64,000 bases of DNA from an uncultured delta proteobacterium (GTDB taxonomy: Bacteria > Desulfobacterota > Desulfobulbia > Desulfobulbales > Desulfocapsaceae). Below the pieces are notes generated by a model. The model ran no database searches. It was not told where the DNA came from and saw nothing but the letters and a program-made list of their open reading frames with translations. Every line of letters starts with the position of its first letter. Within the stretch, counting starts at the first letter, position 1. The translations under genes were made by a program, and so were the position numbers. This document shows, in pieces, positions 43,065 to 50,818 of this stretch. The stretch spans positions 22,276 through 86,275 of the forward strand of contig CAIUQR010000155.1 of NCBI GenBank assembly GCA_903901335.1, given 5' to 3'.

Positions 43065-43535
43065 TCATCGTTTTCCAGATCCGGGTTTAGGTGAGATCCT
43101 CCTGATTCTTGAAGAGATTAAGCAGGATAACAAAGACGGTTTGTTCATGCAGATGTGCTTGAAAATTTCCTCAATCCCATCCGAGAGAAAAACCTGTCTC
43201 TTCTTCGAAATCATCGACATTGCCAGCCTCTTGGAAAGCCCTTGATGACGCATCAGATATGCTGCGACAATACACACCGAACGACTTCTGCCGGCGCGGC
43301 AATGCACCAGCACTCTCAAGCCGTTCTCAACCTGCGCTGCGATGAAATCGATTGCAGCAAGGACATGCTCTCTGCTGTTTCCCGGCCCGTCATGCAACGG
43401 GACACAAAAGCCGTCGATGTCAGTCCTTTCTCCACAACAATCTGACAACAAACACAATATCGAATCAAATTCAGGAGCATGGTTGACAGCGTCAAGGGCA
43501 TCGCCGATAGCAATCTGGTCAGTTATCCAATCCAT
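43065..43535 (-). CDS. Dual-specificity protein phosphatase
   Basis: 156 residues from the ATG at 43535 (MDWITDQIAIGDALDAV); an in-frame ATG at 43574 is also possible. The phosphatase P-loop LVHCRAGRSRSVCIVAAYLM contains the Cys-X5-Arg nucleophile motif, and the general acid Asp is in VPLHDGPGN. It fits small cysteine-based dual-specificity phosphatases that remove phosphate from Ser/Thr/Tyr or other phosphoesters. It lies directly before the PEP-synthase-like gene on the same strand, so the two may act as a kinase/phosphatase pair on a common target. The C-terminal tail (SSRIRRISPKPGSGKR) is basic. Confidence 0.85.
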   Translation of the reverse strand: MDWITDQIAIGDALDAVNHAPEFDSILCLLSDCCGERTDIDGFCVPLHDGPGNSREHVLAAIDFIAAQVENGLRVLVHCRAGRSRSVCIVAAYLMRHQGLSKRLAMSMISKKRQVFLSDGIEEIFKHICMNKPSLLSCLISSRIRRISPKPGSGKR

Positions 43536-43711
43536 GTCTTTTTTTTTAATGCATGGGATCATTCCCCACTGCATTGGTGTGTAAACCGTGTTGTAACGGT
43601 CACGTCGTCGTAAATTTTATCGCTGATTGAACACGCCCAATAAAACAAAATTCTTACTCATATTTCCTCCATATCGGTAAGTAAGTAATCACCGACTTTA
43701 CCGGCAGGTAC

Positions 43712-44032
43712 TTATTTGCCACACGATTTCTGTTTTTCCTCCCAACCGAGAATACCTCCTTCGAGGAACCGGGCGCCGGGATGGCCTTCCTGGAGGGAGT
43801 TCGTTACCGATTGACTTACCGATCCTCCCTTGACACAATAGACAACCACTTCCTGGTCTTTGGGGAGTGTCTTGCTCCATACCGTCACTTTTTCAGGATC
43901 TTGCCAGGTTGCTCCGGCAATCATTTCGGGTGATTTTTCGTAATCTGCCCTTCTTCTCACATCGAACACACAGACATGTTTCTTTGCAGTCAATATATCC
44001 TTCAGTTCCGTCGAGGTAATGGATGTAGTCAT
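43712..44032 (-). CDS. Rhodanese-like sulfurtransferase of the chromate operon
   Basis: 106 residues, a single rhodanese domain. The active-site loop VVVYCVKGGSVSQSV contains the catalytic Cys, and VCVFDVRRRADYEKS is the CDC25/rhodanese N-terminal motif. No signal peptide. GGAGAGACAATT precedes the ATG at 44032. It lies 32 bases after chrA. Rhodaneses (ChrE type) are known companions of chromate genes and may handle chromate-thiol adducts. A function in general sulfur transfer is equally possible in a sulfur-cycling organism. Confidence 0.85.
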   Translation of the reverse strand: MTTSITSTELKDILTAKKHVCVFDVRRRADYEKSPEMIAGATWQDPEKVTVWSKTLPKDQEVVVYCVKGGSVSQSVTNSLQEGHPGARFLEGGILGWEEKQKSCGK

Positions 44033-44064
44033 AATTGTCTCTCCATGGTGATTTTTTTAACGTA

Positions 44065-45384
44065 TCAAAAACCGAGCAGGTACCGGAGCAGACCAAGCCC
44101 TCCGCATCCTGCGATTATCACAATAATGCCGACTTTATAAAACTGCATCAAGCAGAATGCCACAAAGGCAAGGACTGCCGAAAACCAGGCAAAACCGCTT
44201 GCCGGAAACAGAACATGGGTACCGAACCACACCCCCAGATTGAGAACAACACCGACAACGGCAGGGGTAATGGTGGACAGTGCTGCGGACATTTTGGTAT
44301 TGCCGGCCAGTCGTTCAATATACGGAGCCCCGAGAAAGATGAACATGAAACTCGGCAGAAAGGTAAAATATGTGGCAACAAGAGAGCCGAAGACAGATCC
44401 AAGAACCGGCCCAGGAGAGACCGAATGGTTCCAACCGGCCAGAAAACCGATAAACTGCACAACCATGATCAGCGGCCCAGGAGTTGTCTCCGCCAGACCA
44501 AGCCCATCCATCATCTGCAGGCTGGTCAGCCAGTGATACTGTTCAACACCGGCCTGAGCAATATAACCGAGCAGTGAATAGGCCCCGCCAAAGGTCAAAA
44601 ATGCTGCCTTAGTAAAAAAGAAGGCCTCTGTGGTAAAAGTTGAACCCGGCAGGAGATAAGAGAGCCCCAGAAATGGTACCCCCCACAGGAGAACGAAAGC
44701 CACCAGTATGATGACGTTTCTGGCGAGAGAAGATGTCCGGCTGTGTTGCCCGTCATGATCGGCACGGGAGGTCGCCTCTCCCGACTTTTTGCCGGGCAAG
44801 AAAAGGCTCGGGAAAAACTGGCTGCCGATTATGCCGATGCCCCCAACAGCCAGGATCAGGGCAGGAAAAGGAAAATCCAGAAAATAGGTTGCAAGAAAAG
44901 AAAGAACGGCTATGGCGATCAACACGTTGTTCTTCAGCGACTTCTTGCCGATCTTGATCACTGCGGCCAGGACAATGGCAAGGACTGCCTCCTTGAGCCC
45001 GACAAAGATCGCTGCCACCCAGGGCAGGGTGCCGAAGGTAATATAGACACAGCTGAGGCCAAACAGGATGAATACCGAAGGCAGGACAAAGAGTACCCCG
45101 GCGACGATCCCGCCCCTGGTTTTATGGAGAAGCCAGCCGATATATGTTGCCAGCTGCTGGGCTTCGGGTCCCGGCAGCAGCATACAATAGTTCAAGGCAT
45201 GCAGGAATCGATCATTGCTGATCCATTTTTTCCGATCAACCAGTTCCTGATGCATAATGGCAATCTGTCCGGCCGGGCCACCAAAGCTGATCCAACCGAG
45301 TTTCAGCCAGAACAGGAAGGCCTCCTTAAAAGATGGTGATATCCGCACTTCATCCTTCGACATGAGTGTTGTTGCAATATCCAT
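44065..45384 (-). CDS. chrA: Chromate transporter ChrA
   Basis: 439-residue inner-membrane protein of the long, two-domain CHR family that exports chromate. Each half has a CHR domain: first FWLKLGWISFGGPAGQIAIMHQELV with the LPGPEAQQLATYIGW motif, second AFLTFGGAYSLLGYIAQAGV with ETTPGPLIMVVQFIGFLAGW. About ten to twelve membrane helices. It is 13 bases after the chrB gene and followed by a rhodanese gene, so the three are one operon. Confidence 0.93.
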   Translation of the reverse strand: MDIATTLMSKDEVRISPSFKEAFLFWLKLGWISFGGPAGQIAIMHQELVDRKKWISNDRFLHALNYCMLLPGPEAQQLATYIGWLLHKTRGGIVAGVLFVLPSVFILFGLSCVYITFGTLPWVAAIFVGLKEAVLAIVLAAVIKIGKKSLKNNVLIAIAVLSFLATYFLDFPFPALILAVGGIGIIGSQFFPSLFLPGKKSGEATSRADHDGQHSRTSSLARNVIILVAFVLLWGVPFLGLSYLLPGSTFTTEAFFFTKAAFLTFGGAYSLLGYIAQAGVEQYHWLTSLQMMDGLGLAETTPGPLIMVVQFIGFLAGWNHSVSPGPVLGSVFGSLVATYFTFLPSFMFIFLGAPYIERLAGNTKMSAALSTITPAVVGVVLNLGVWFGTHVLFPASGFAWFSAVLAFVAFCLMQFYKVGIIVIIAGCGGLGLLRYLLGF

Positions 45385-45397
45385 GTATTCTCACGGA

Positions 45398-46354
45398 TTA
45401 TTTTTTTTGGGAATACCCTGCATAGAGTGCGTCAAAGATAAGGAGGGCACGATCCAACACCTGGTGGTCGCTGGTTGAAATGATAATCAGGCCATCAAGC
45501 AGATTCGCCAGGAGACCTGCGTCGTCAGGCAGGGTTTCCCCCTCCTGAATGTCTATAAATCTCACCAGTTCGCCGATCTTCAACACAGCGGGATCAAGCA
45601 CATTAAAATCACTGGCCATGATCTCAAAGGTAATGAGCTCGCCCCGATGTGAGAACTCGGCCCCGGAGATATCGAAGGGGATTTCTCTTTTTTCACGGAC
45701 AGCCTTTTCTCCCGGTTTAAGAAAACGGAACCGGGCTTGAGTATCAATAAACCGGCTGATAAGCCAAGCGCTGCTCAAACGATCAATATAAGGGTGAGCA
45801 CGAGTCACCCAGGTGCGGCCCTGATAAAACGAACGATCAACAATGACTGCCGGGGCAGGCGCCTTACCCATGCCACGAAGCTTTTCCGAGGCCGAATCGA
45901 GTATGGCGATGGTCTTGACCGCAGCGCCTGAAGGGAAAAAATCCCGGTTCTGCAGGGAATCGCATCTTTTCCGCAGCTTTCGCAGGGCAAGCATATATTC
46001 TTTGAACTGTTCATCACTCAAATGATGGCTCATTGCGGCCAGAAATTCTCTTGTCTCAGTCTGAATCTGAAAAAAATCCTGATCGATCTGATTTTGAAAG
46101 AGTTTTTCAATCTGATCATCTTCCATTCCTTCGATCCGTGAGCACTGTATCGCAATCGCCTCACCGCCAAGGGTGTTGACCTCGCCGATCAACCAGGTAA
46201 TGCTTTCAAACAGGTCGTCACGGTTCGGCAGGATCTGCAGACCGGTTTTTAATTGTACCGCCCCGCAGGCTGCAATGCGTCGCCAGACGCGCATTCTCGC
46301 CTTGGCATTGGCGGCGGGGACTGAATACGAGAAGAGAATCCATTTTTCATTCAT
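45398..46354 (-). CDS. chrB: Chromate resistance/regulatory protein ChrB
   Basis: 318 residues from the ATG at 46354. The N-terminal part (MNEKWILFSYSVPAANAKARMRVWRRIAACGAVQLKTGLQILP) is the typical ChrB N-terminal region, and the C-terminal domain (WVTRAHPYIDRLSSAWLISRFID, later FEIMASDFNVLDPAVLKIGELVRFID) is the ChrB C-terminal domain. ChrB senses chromate and represses or activates the operon. An excellent promoter ends only about ten bases before the ATG, so the mRNA would be nearly leaderless. An upstream in-frame ATG at 46387 lies within the -35 element and is rejected. Confidence 0.9.
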   Translation of the reverse strand: MNEKWILFSYSVPAANAKARMRVWRRIAACGAVQLKTGLQILPNRDDLFESITWLIGEVNTLGGEAIAIQCSRIEGMEDDQIEKLFQNQIDQDFFQIQTETREFLAAMSHHLSDEQFKEYMLALRKLRKRCDSLQNRDFFPSGAAVKTIAILDSASEKLRGMGKAPAPAVIVDRSFYQGRTWVTRAHPYIDRLSSAWLISRFIDTQARFRFLKPGEKAVREKREIPFDISGAEFSHRGELITFEIMASDFNVLDPAVLKIGELVRFIDIQEGETLPDDAGLLANLLDGLIIISTSDHQVLDRALLIFDALYAGYSQKK

Positions 46355-46363
46355 AATGAACGT

Positions 46364-46392
46364 AATATATGTTATACATATAACCAAGTCAA
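46364..46392 (-). promoter_or_regulatory. chrB-chrA promoter with overlapping inverted repeats
   Basis: Minus strand -35 TTGACT (46392-46387), 17-base spacer, -10 TATATT (46369-46364). The spacer and -10 hold two overlapping inverted repeats: GTTATA-TG-TATAAC and TATATG-TATAA-CATATA. A repressor bound here would block RNA polymerase; ChrB is the obvious candidate. Confidence 0.75.
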
Positions 46393-46430
46393 TACTCTCC
46401 CCTTATTTTTTCCATATCACATCAAAGCTC

Positions 46431-46459
46431 TTGAACAATCAATTTGGAGACGATATATA
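46431..46459 (+). promoter_or_regulatory. Probable gltX promoter
   Basis: -35 TTGAAC (46431-46436), 17-base spacer, -10 TATATA (46454-46459). It would start a transcript near 46466, giving a leader of about 125 bases before gltX. Confidence 0.55.
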
Positions 46460-46592
46460 GCGGTCGAATTCAAAATGTTGTACACTTTTACTGATCATAC
46501 CGTTCTCCTGTTGGAGCGAGTGAAAAGGCCGACCTGTATATCCATCCGGAGACAGCAAGATGATGTCAGAGATAATTATTTAAGGAGTAAGC

Positions 46593-48068
46593 ATGACTGA
46601 AACACGGCTTCGTTTTCCGCCCAGCCCGACGGGCTATCTTCATATAGGCGGCGCCAGGACCGCCCTCTACAACTGGTTGTACGCGAAAAAAACCGGCGGC
46701 AAACTGATCCTCCGCATCGAAGACACCGATACGGAACGATCAACCGCGGAATCTATCGACGGGATACTGGACGGCCTGAAATGGCTGGGTATCGACTGGG
46801 ATGAAGGTCCGTACTTCCAGACTCAGTTCAGTGCCGACCATATTGCTGCGGCTGAACGGTTGATCAGCCAGGGTAATGCCTATAAATGCTTCTGTACCAA
46901 GGAAGAGCTGGATGCCAAACGGGAAGCGGCCCTGGCCTCCAAGGGAAATCTCGGTTATGACGGGACCTGCAGAAACCTGACACAGGCTCTGATCCGGGAA
47001 AAAGAGGCCGCAGGCATTCCGTTCGTTGTCCGTTTCAAGGTCCCGGAACGTCAAGGGAAACTTGGCTATGACGACAAGGTGCTCGGACGTATCGAATGCG
47101 ATTACCGCGAGGTGGACGATTTCGTCATTGTCCGCTCGAACGGTCTGCCACTCTATCTGCTCTGCAACGTTGTTGACGACATCAGGGACAGGATCACCCA
47201 CATCATCCGGGGCCAGGATCATATGACCAACACCACCCGGCAGGTCCTCCTCTATGAGGCATTAGGCTCCCCTGTTCCGGTCTTTGCGCATATGCCCCTG
47301 ACGCTCGATACGAAAAAGGCGAAGATATCCAAACGCAGCCATGGGGAAATCGTTGCTGTCCATTTCTATCGTGAGCATGGTTTCATCCCTTGGGCATTCA
47401 ATAACTTCCTGGTTTTGCTGGGCTGGTCGCCAGGTGATGACAGGGAGTTTTTCTCCAGGGAAGAGCTGATCGAGGCCTTTACCCTGGAGCGCATCAATAA
47501 ATCGAGTTCCATTTTCAACTTCCGCAAGGACGATCCGAAATTTTTCACCGACCCCAAAGCCATCGCGATCAACGAGCATTACCTTCGCACCATGGCCATC
47601 GACGAGATCGGGGAGATGGTCCGGCAGGAGCTGGAGACTGACGGACTCTGGGATGACGACTATGCCGGTGAGAGAAAAGACTGGTACCTGAAAACGCTCG
47701 ATCTTATCCGGGATCGTTTCCATACCCTGAAGGATTTCACGACACTGGGCCGGGCCTACTTTGCCGAGGATTATCAGATCGATGACAAACCGCTGCAGAA
47801 AAACGTCCTGAAGTTTCCCGGTCTGCAACAGTGGCTCCCCGTTCTTGCCGACCGCTATGAACAGCTGGCCGAGTTCACCGCCGAGGAGGCGGAAAGGCTG
47901 GCCAGGGAACTGGCCGAAGAGGTGGATGTAAAGCCGGGCGTGATCATCAACGGTATGCGGACCGTGATCACCGGCCAGCTGGCGGGTCCGTCCATGTTCG
48001 ACGTCCTGATGACTATCGGCCGCGACCGGGTTGTACAACGACTGCGCGAGACCGGCAGGCTCTTTTGA
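46593..48068 (+). CDS. gltX: Glutamyl-tRNA synthetase
   Basis: Class I synthetase charging tRNA-Glu, 491 residues. HIGH motif in FPPSPTGYLHIGGARTALYN and the KMSKS-type motif in KKAKISKRSHGEI. The C-terminal anticodon-binding helical domain ends with GRDRVVQRLRETGRLF. TAAGGAG stands before the ATG. Immediately followed by glnS, 35 bases apart. Since glnS is present, this enzyme is probably discriminating (glutamate only). Confidence 0.97.
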   Translation: MTETRLRFPPSPTGYLHIGGARTALYNWLYAKKTGGKLILRIEDTDTERSTAESIDGILDGLKWLGIDWDEGPYFQTQFSADHIAAAERLISQGNAYKCFCTKEELDAKREAALASKGNLGYDGTCRNLTQALIREKEAAGIPFVVRFKVPERQGKLGYDDKVLGRIECDYREVDDFVIVRSNGLPLYLLCNVVDDIRDRITHIIRGQDHMTNTTRQVLLYEALGSPVPVFAHMPLTLDTKKAKISKRSHGEIVAVHFYREHGFIPWAFNNFLVLLGWSPGDDREFFSREELIEAFTLERINKSSSIFNFRKDDPKFFTDPKAIAINEHYLRTMAIDEIGEMVRQELETDGLWDDDYAGERKDWYLKTLDLIRDRFHTLKDFTTLGRAYFAEDYQIDDKPLQKNVLKFPGLQQWLPVLADRYEQLAEFTAEEAERLARELAEEVDVKPGVIINGMRTVITGQLAGPSMFDVLMTIGRDRVVQRLRETGRLF

Positions 48069-48103
48069 ATATTAACCGAATTCCCTGAAGGAACCGACAT
48101 ACT

Positions 48104-49798
48104 ATGGACATTCAAGAGAACACACAAGAAAAACCCCTGGATTTTATCCGGCAGATCATCGCCGATGACCTGCGGACCGGAAAACACACCGGAACGGTAA
48201 CCCGATTCCCCCCGGAACCGAACGGTTTCCTGCACATCGGGCACGCCAAGTCCATCTGCCTGAATTTCGGTATCGCGCTCGAAAACAACTGCCCCTGCCA
48301 TATGCGCTTTGACGATACCAATCCGAGTAAAGAGGAGAGTGCCTACGTCGAGTCGATCATGCGAGACGTGAAATGGCTGGGCTTCGACTGGGGAAAAAAC
48401 CTTTACTATGCCTCGGATTACTTTGATCAGCTCTACGAGTATGCCGTCCGGCTCATCCAGCTGGGTAAGGCCTATGTCTGCGATCTGACCGGCGAACAGA
48501 TCCGCGAATACCGGGGGACGCTCACCGAGCCCGGCCGGGAGAGCCCGTACCGGAACCGGGAGGCAGCCGAGAACCTCGATCTTTTCCAGCGCATGCGTAA
48601 CGGTGAATTTGAGGAGGGCAGCCGTGTTCTCCGGGCCAAGATCGACATGGCCTCCCCGAATGTAAATATGCGGGATCCGGTCATTTACAGGATCCTGAAG
48701 GTTTCCCATCATCGGACCGGGGACAAGTGGTGTATCTATCCGATGTACGATTATACCCACTGCCTGTCGGATGCGATCGAGGGCATCACCCATTCCCTCT
48801 GCACCCTTGAGTTCGAGGATCACCGGCCCCTCTACGACTGGGTTCTGGACATCCTGAAAACACCCTGTCATCCGCGACAGATAGAGTTTGCCCGGCTCAA
48901 CCTGACCTACACAATCATGAGCAAACGGAAGATCCTCCAACTCGTGAACGGCGGTCATGTGCAGGGCTGGGACGATCCCCGCATGCTGACGATCTCGGGT
49001 CTTAGGCGCCGCGGCTATTCGCCGGCCTCCATCCGGAATTTCTGCAACCTGATCGGCATCGGCAAAAAGGAAAGCTGGATTGACATGGGGATCCTTGAAA
49101 ATGCGGTGCGTGACGACCTGAACGAGACCGCACCGAGGGTGATGGGCGTCCTCGAACCGCTGAAGGTGATCATCGACAACTATCCAGAGGGCCAGGTTGA
49201 AGAAATGGAGGCCCAGAACCACCCGCAGAGGCCCGAGATGGGCACCCGGATGCTGCCCTTTGCGAAGGAACTCTTTATTGAACGCTCCGACTTCATGGAA
49301 GACCCGCCGAAAAAGTTCTTCCGCCTCGGTCCCGGCCGCGAGGTGCGGCTCCGCTATGCCTACCTGATCAGGTTCGTCTCGCTGGTAAAGAACGAGGCGA
49401 CCGGAGAAATTCAAGAGATTCATTGCACCTATGATCCGGCCACGAAGGGTGGCACCACCCCGGACGGACGGAAAGTGAAAGGCACCATCCACTGGGTCTC
49501 GGCCGCTCATGCCCTGACATGTCCGGTCCGCCTCTATGACCGCCTGTTTTTGGTGGCAAACCCGGATGCGGAAAAAGATGTGGATTTTAAAACGTATCTC
49601 AATCCGGACTCGATGCAGATTCTCGACAACTGCCGGGTTGAACCGATACTCGCGGACATGGAACCCGGCACCAGGGTCCAGTTTGAACGGCAGGGCTACT
49701 TCTGTCTCGACCAGATCGATTCGCAGAAAAGCAGGCCGGTGTTCAATCGGATCGTCACCCTGCGCGACTCCTGGGTAAAAGAACAGGCGAAGGAATAG
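48104..49798 (+). CDS. glnS: Glutaminyl-tRNA synthetase
   Basis: Class I synthetase charging tRNA-Gln directly, 564 residues. HIGH motif in [22 protein letters not shown] and KMSKS-type motif in [12 protein letters not shown]; the two-barrel anticodon-binding domain follows ([18 protein letters not shown]). GlnRS spread by horizontal transfer from eukaryotes into gamma-proteobacteria and some other groups, so its presence shows this organism does not depend only on the GatCAB route. The feoA gene starts only three bases after its stop. Confidence 0.97.
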   Translation: MDIQENTQEKPLDFIRQIIADDLRTGKHTGTVTRFPPEPNGFLHIGHAKSICLNFGIALENNCPCHMRFDDTNPSKEESAYVESIMRDVKWLGFDWGKNLYYASDYFDQLYEYAVRLIQLGKAYVCDLTGEQIREYRGTLTEPGRESPYRNREAAENLDLFQRMRNGEFEEGSRVLRAKIDMASPNVNMRDPVIYRILKVSHHRTGDKWCIYPMYDYTHCLSDAIEGITHSLCTLEFEDHRPLYDWVLDILKTPCHPRQIEFARLNLTYTIMSKRKILQLVNGGHVQGWDDPRMLTISGLRRRGYSPASIRNFCNLIGIGKKESWIDMGILENAVRDDLNETAPRVMGVLEPLKVIIDNYPEGQVEEMEAQNHPQRPEMGTRMLPFAKELFIERSDFMEDPPKKFFRLGPGREVRLRYAYLIRFVSLVKNEATGEIQEIHCTYDPATKGGTTPDGRKVKGTIHWVSAAHALTCPVRLYDRLFLVANPDAEKDVDFKTYLNPDSMQILDNCRVEPILADMEPGTRVQFERQGYFCLDQIDSQKSRPVFNRIVTLRDSWVKEQAKE

Positions 49799-49801
49799 AA
49801 T

Positions 49802-50062
49802 ATGGCGGAGATCAGCCTACGGCGGATGAAGGTCCGCCAAACAGGGACCATTACCTCAGTCAAGGTCGGCGGCGTCCTCGGTCAGCGCCTCCGGGAAATG
49901 GGGCTCGTCCCCGGCACGGAGGTCACCATCCAGGGCCGAGCCCCTCTTTACGACCCGGTTGCACTCCGGGTCATGGGAGGGACACTCACTCTCCGGAACA
50001 ATGAGGCAGACTTTATTATGGTCGAAGTAGCTGAAGAAACAGGAGTATCTCTGGACAGATAG
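49802..50062 (+). CDS. feoA: FeoA domain protein (first)
   Basis: 86 residues forming one SH3-like FeoA domain: SLRRMKVRQTGTITSVKVGGVLGQRLREMGLVPGTEVTIQGRAPLYDPVALRVMGGTLTLRNNEA. Cytosolic partner of the ferrous iron transporter FeoB. It begins three bases after glnS, so part of its expression may come from the gltX-glnS transcript, which is unusual for an iron gene. The rest of the iron operon starts 114 bases downstream behind its own promoter. Confidence 0.93.
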   Translation: MAEISLRRMKVRQTGTITSVKVGGVLGQRLREMGLVPGTEVTIQGRAPLYDPVALRVMGGTLTLRNNEADFIMVEVAEETGVSLDR

Positions 50063-50121
50063 TCCGGCCCACTGGCTTTTCTTAGTTATGTCTAATTTTT
50101 TCCCTCCCCTTGAAAAATTCA

Positions 50122-50152
50122 TTGACACTCTTTATTGTTTGGTGTACCTAAA
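50122..50152 (+). promoter_or_regulatory. Promoter with possible iron-repressor operator before the second feoA gene
   Basis: TTGACA at 50122-50127, 17-base spacer, then TACCTA at 50145-50150. The interrupted palindrome TTTGGT-GT-ACCTAA (50138-50151) covers the -10 region; five of seven base pairs match. Its shape recalls DtxR/IdeR-type iron boxes more than a Fur box, but this is a visual impression. Confidence 0.5.
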
Positions 50153-50176
50153 GATTGTTTTTCACGGAGGAGACGA

Positions 50177-50494
50177 ATGACGTTTAAACAACTCAATCAT
50201 ACCTACTGCTGCTTTGCCGGAAAGGTCAGAAAATGCCTGCGAACGGGCAGAAATGACGCGGAAAAGATCATGCCCTTATCAAAAATCGGGCATCACGGCC
50301 GGAAAAGGATCTGCAAAATTACCGGGGACAGGAAACTCTGCGCCAGAATGGCCTCACTCGGTTTCCATCCCGGTGAAGAAGTAGAATTGCTCTGTAGAGA
50401 AAATGACTCCCGATGCATCCTGAAAATTCAGGGAGGAACGGTCAGTCTGGATAACACCGCCAGCAATAACATCCTCGTGCAATCGATAGAATAA
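50177..50494 (+). CDS. feoA: FeoA domain protein (second)
   Basis: 105 residues. The N-terminal 40 are an unrelated Cys-containing stretch (TYCCFAGKVRKCLRTGRND). The FeoA domain follows: KRICKITGDRKLCARMASLGFHPGEEVELLCRENDSRCILKIQGGTVSLDNTASNNILVQ. ACGGAGGAG precedes the ATG at 50177 perfectly; an upstream in-frame ATG at 50135 lies within the promoter region. Organisms of this phylum often have two FeoA proteins per FeoB. The Cys residues could sense metal or redox state. Confidence 0.88.
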   Translation: MTFKQLNHTYCCFAGKVRKCLRTGRNDAEKIMPLSKIGHHGRKRICKITGDRKLCARMASLGFHPGEEVELLCRENDSRCILKIQGGTVSLDNTASNNILVQSIE

Positions 50495-50514
50495 GATCAT
50501 ATTTTAATAGAGCC

Positions 50515-50544
50515 GTCCGGTCCGGTCCATCCGGACTTTTTTTT
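50515..50544 (+). terminator. Terminator or attenuator between feoA and feoB
   Basis: GTCCGG (50515-50520) can pair with CCGGAC (50531-50536), or TCCGG with CCGGA in a tighter alternative, followed by eight T residues (50537-50544). It lies inside the iron operon, upstream of the Cys-rich gene and feoB, so it would reduce their expression relative to feoA. Confidence 0.75.
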
Positions 50545-50593
50545 GGCAAGCGCATTTAGGCGCAACTAACAATTGCCCTTGAAGGAGATAATC

Positions 50594-50800
50594 ATGTGGG
50601 ATTCCATTGTCGTAGCGGGTATAGTCGGGATATGCGCCTTTTTCATCGGGCGAAAATTATACAGACAATTGAAGGCCGCCGCTAACCCTGCCGCAAGTCT
50701 GGAATGCGGTTGCGGCTGTTCGGGAGGATGTTCGGTATCCGCCTGCCCCGACCGGAAAGCAGCGGAGGGCGGAAAAGCCAACTTACCCACTGCATCATAG
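50594..50800 (+). CDS. FeoB-associated Cys-rich membrane protein
   Basis: 68 residues: one N-terminal membrane helix (MWDSIVVAGIVGICAFFIG), a basic stretch (RKLYRQLKAAA) and a cysteine cluster ECGCGCSGGCSVSACPD. This is the layout of the small FeoB-associated Cys-rich proteins found beside feoB. AAGGAGA precedes the ATG at 50594. It may assist ferrous iron uptake. feoB starts 18 bases later. Confidence 0.85.
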   Translation: MWDSIVVAGIVGICAFFIGRKLYRQLKAAANPAASLECGCGCSGGCSVSACPDRKAAEGGKANLPTAS

Positions 50801-50818
50801 CTCCATACTAACGACACG

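Noticed and set aside
47855..49510. Very long open frame (551 codons) on the minus strand opposite glnS
   Set aside because: It is antisense to the clearly conserved glnS, with no domain motif and composition typical of an antisense shadow in GC-rich codons.
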